Below, piece after piece: positions 62,847 to 64,000 of a DNA stretch of 64,000 nucleotides (its first letter is position 1; each line of letters opens with the position of its first letter). This DNA comes from Dyella sp. 2HG41-7 (GTDB lineage: Bacteria > Pseudomonadota > Gammaproteobacteria > Xanthomonadales > Rhodanobacteraceae), in contig NZ_JAJEJV010000004.1 in assembly GCF_021390675.1 (NCBI RefSeq), positions 248,001-312,000 of the forward strand, in the 5' to 3' direction. The notes under the pieces were generated by a model, which was given only the letters and a program-made list of their open reading frames with translations, was not told where the DNA came from and ran no database searches. Made by a program: the position numbers and the translations under genes.

Positions 62847-64000
62847 ATGTCCGCCACCGCCCGGGCGGCGTTCTCGCCGCGCTCGCTGTTTCTGTTCGAT
62901 CCGCAAAAACTGCTGTTTACCGTGAGCAGCTTTATCGCTGCGGCCATCACGCTCGGCATCGCGTTCGAGGCCAGCCTGCCGCGCCCATGGTGGGCGTTGC
63001 TCACCGTCTACGTGACCGCGCAGCCAATGGCGGGCGCGTTTCGACCGAAAATTCTCTATCGCCTGGGCGGCATTCTGACGGGCGCGACGGTATCCATCGT
63101 GCTGGTGCCCAATCTTCAGCACGCGCCCGAGTTGCTGGTGCTCTGCATGGCCGCGTGGACGGGCTTTTGCATTTACCTCGCGGTGCTGGATCGCACGCCG
63201 CGCGCTTTTCTGTTCCAGATGGCCGCGTTCAGTACGTCCGTTATCAGCTTTCCGTATCTGGACGATCCGGCCGACGTCTTTACCACCACGATCTCGCGCG
63301 TGGAGGAAATGACCGTGGCGATCGTCAGCGTCAGCATGGTGCATGGCTTGTTGCAGCCATGGAGCGTGACGCCGGTCATTCGCAACCGCGCGCGCGCATT
63401 CTTGGCTGACGCCGCACGCTGGACGCGCGATGCCTTGGGCCAACGTCACACGCAGCTGGAATACGAACATCGCCGTAAGCTGGCGACGGATATCGCCGAA
63501 CTCGGCATGATCGCCATCCATCTGCCGTTCGATCAGCGGCCGGCCAGCGCGGGTCGGCGCATCGTGCTGGGCTTGCAGAAACAACTGTCGACGATCCTGC
63601 CGCTCGCGTCGGCCGGCGCCAATCGACTCGATATGCTCAGCGCGATGGCGCCATTGGATTCCGCGCTGAATACGTTGATCGACGACATTCGCACATGGCT
63701 GGCCGAGCCGGCGCACGACGATCACGCCGCCGGCCGCGCATTGGCGATCCGCTGCCGCGATATGGCAAACCAGCGCAATACGCCGCCAACATGGCGCGAC
63801 CTGCTGACCGCGAGCTTGTGTACGCGCGTGGCCGAATTCGTCGACGCCTATGCCGAGGCGTGCCGGCTTGCGCACCATATGGACAAGCCTGTCGCCGAGC
63901 CGGAAAAAAAGAAAAGCAAAACGCGCGAGAAGCGCTTTCCGCTCGCGCGTGATCACGGCCTGGCCATGCTGGCGGGGTTGGCGACCGCCACCGCCATTGT
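62847..64000 (+). CDS. FUSC-family membrane transporter (partial at right edge)
   Basis: At least 384 codons are visible; the gene runs off the window. MSATARAAFSPRSLFLFDPQ leads into membrane helices of the FUSC/AaeB family (FIAAAITLGIAFEASLPRPW, WALLTVYVTAQPMAGAFRPK, VLDRTPRAFLFQMAAFSTS, FTTTISRVEEMTVAIVSVSM). A cytoplasmic helical region starts near residue 175. AaeB-type members export aromatic carboxylic acids. The end (DHGLAMLAGLATATAI) begins the second membrane block. A long antisense frame covering it is a codon-bias shadow. Confidence 0.88.
   Translation, partial: MSATARAAFSPRSLFLFDPQKLLFTVSSFIAAAITLGIAFEASLPRPWWALLTVYVTAQPMAGAFRPKILYRLGGILTGATVSIVLVPNLQHAPELLVLCMAAWTGFCIYLAVLDRTPRAFLFQMAAFSTSVISFPYLDDPADVFTTTISRVEEMTVAIVSVSMVHGLLQPWSVTPVIRNRARAFLADAARWTRDALGQRHTQLEYEHRRKLATDIAELGMIAIHLPFDQRPASAGRRIVLGLQKQLSTILPLASAGANRLDMLSAMAPLDSALNTLIDDIRTWLAEPAHDDHAAGRALAIRCRDMANQRNTPPTWRDLLTASLCTRVAEFVDAYAEACRLAHHMDKPVAEPEKKKSKTREKRFPLARDHGLAMLAGLATATAI

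Noticed and set aside
62838-63956. 372-codon minus-strand frame
   Set aside because: Antisense to the FUSC transporter; composition is shadow-like, and the plus strand shows continuous membrane helices from an ATG.

Overview
The window looks like a chromosomal segment of a GC-rich gammaproteobacterium, most likely a Xanthomonadales/Rhodanobacteraceae relative (Dyella, Luteibacter or Rhodanobacter type). This is inferred from the two large TonB-dependent receptors, the FecI/FecR pair, the set of mannosidases, and the recurring extragenic hairpins with a CCGGCGAAAGCCGG-type core. No tRNA, rRNA or CRISPR array was seen. Both ends cut a gene: a BaeR-like regulator on the left and a FUSC-family transporter on the right.

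Layout. 1-3.2 kb: a BaeSR-like two-component system and an AraC-type regulator. 3.5-10.7 kb: an Oar-like TonB-dependent receptor, intergenic repeats with a small gene, and a Tat-exported GH92 alpha-mannosidase. 11.1-19.3 kb: an accessory Rhs polymorphic-toxin island. It has an N-terminal Rhs half, a separately started and separately exported C-terminal half with a toxin tip, two immunity-type genes, a decayed IS3-family fragment, and a promoterless second Rhs cassette with a nucleotidyltransferase-like toxin tip and its own partner. 19.5-29.5 kb: an SDR/LysR pair, an AraC regulator, a membrane EAL phosphodiesterase, a CocE-type hydrolase and small proteins.

29.7-41.3 kb: GH125 and GH2 mannosidases, a 2OG-Fe(II) oxygenase, then sigma factor - FecR - STN-type TonB receptor - secreted PHP metallohydrolase. 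41.5-53 kb: a MASE1 diguanylate cyclase, a candidate structured RNA, a methyltransferase, a PAP2 protein, a second two-component system, two glycosyltransferases (GT9, ArnT-like GT39) and an asparagine-synthase-like amidotransferase; together these suggest cell-envelope/lipid A or LPS modification. 53-58 kb: an RcnB-like protein, an NHL-type repeat protein, a TorF-type barrel, and a tightly coupled ECF sigma - anti-sigma - subtilase operon. 58-64 kb: a CGNR regulator divergent from a fused double alpha/beta hydrolase, a YncE-like propeller, and a LysR regulator divergent from a FUSC exporter.

How genes may work together. GH92, GH125 and GH2 have complementary activities on mannose-containing glycans, with a TonB receptor beside GH92. 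The Rhs island is the most unusual part: its YD-repeat shell is encoded in two exported pieces, and the downstream orphan cassette shares about 1.2 kb of near-identical core sequence, so toxin tips could be exchanged by recombination.
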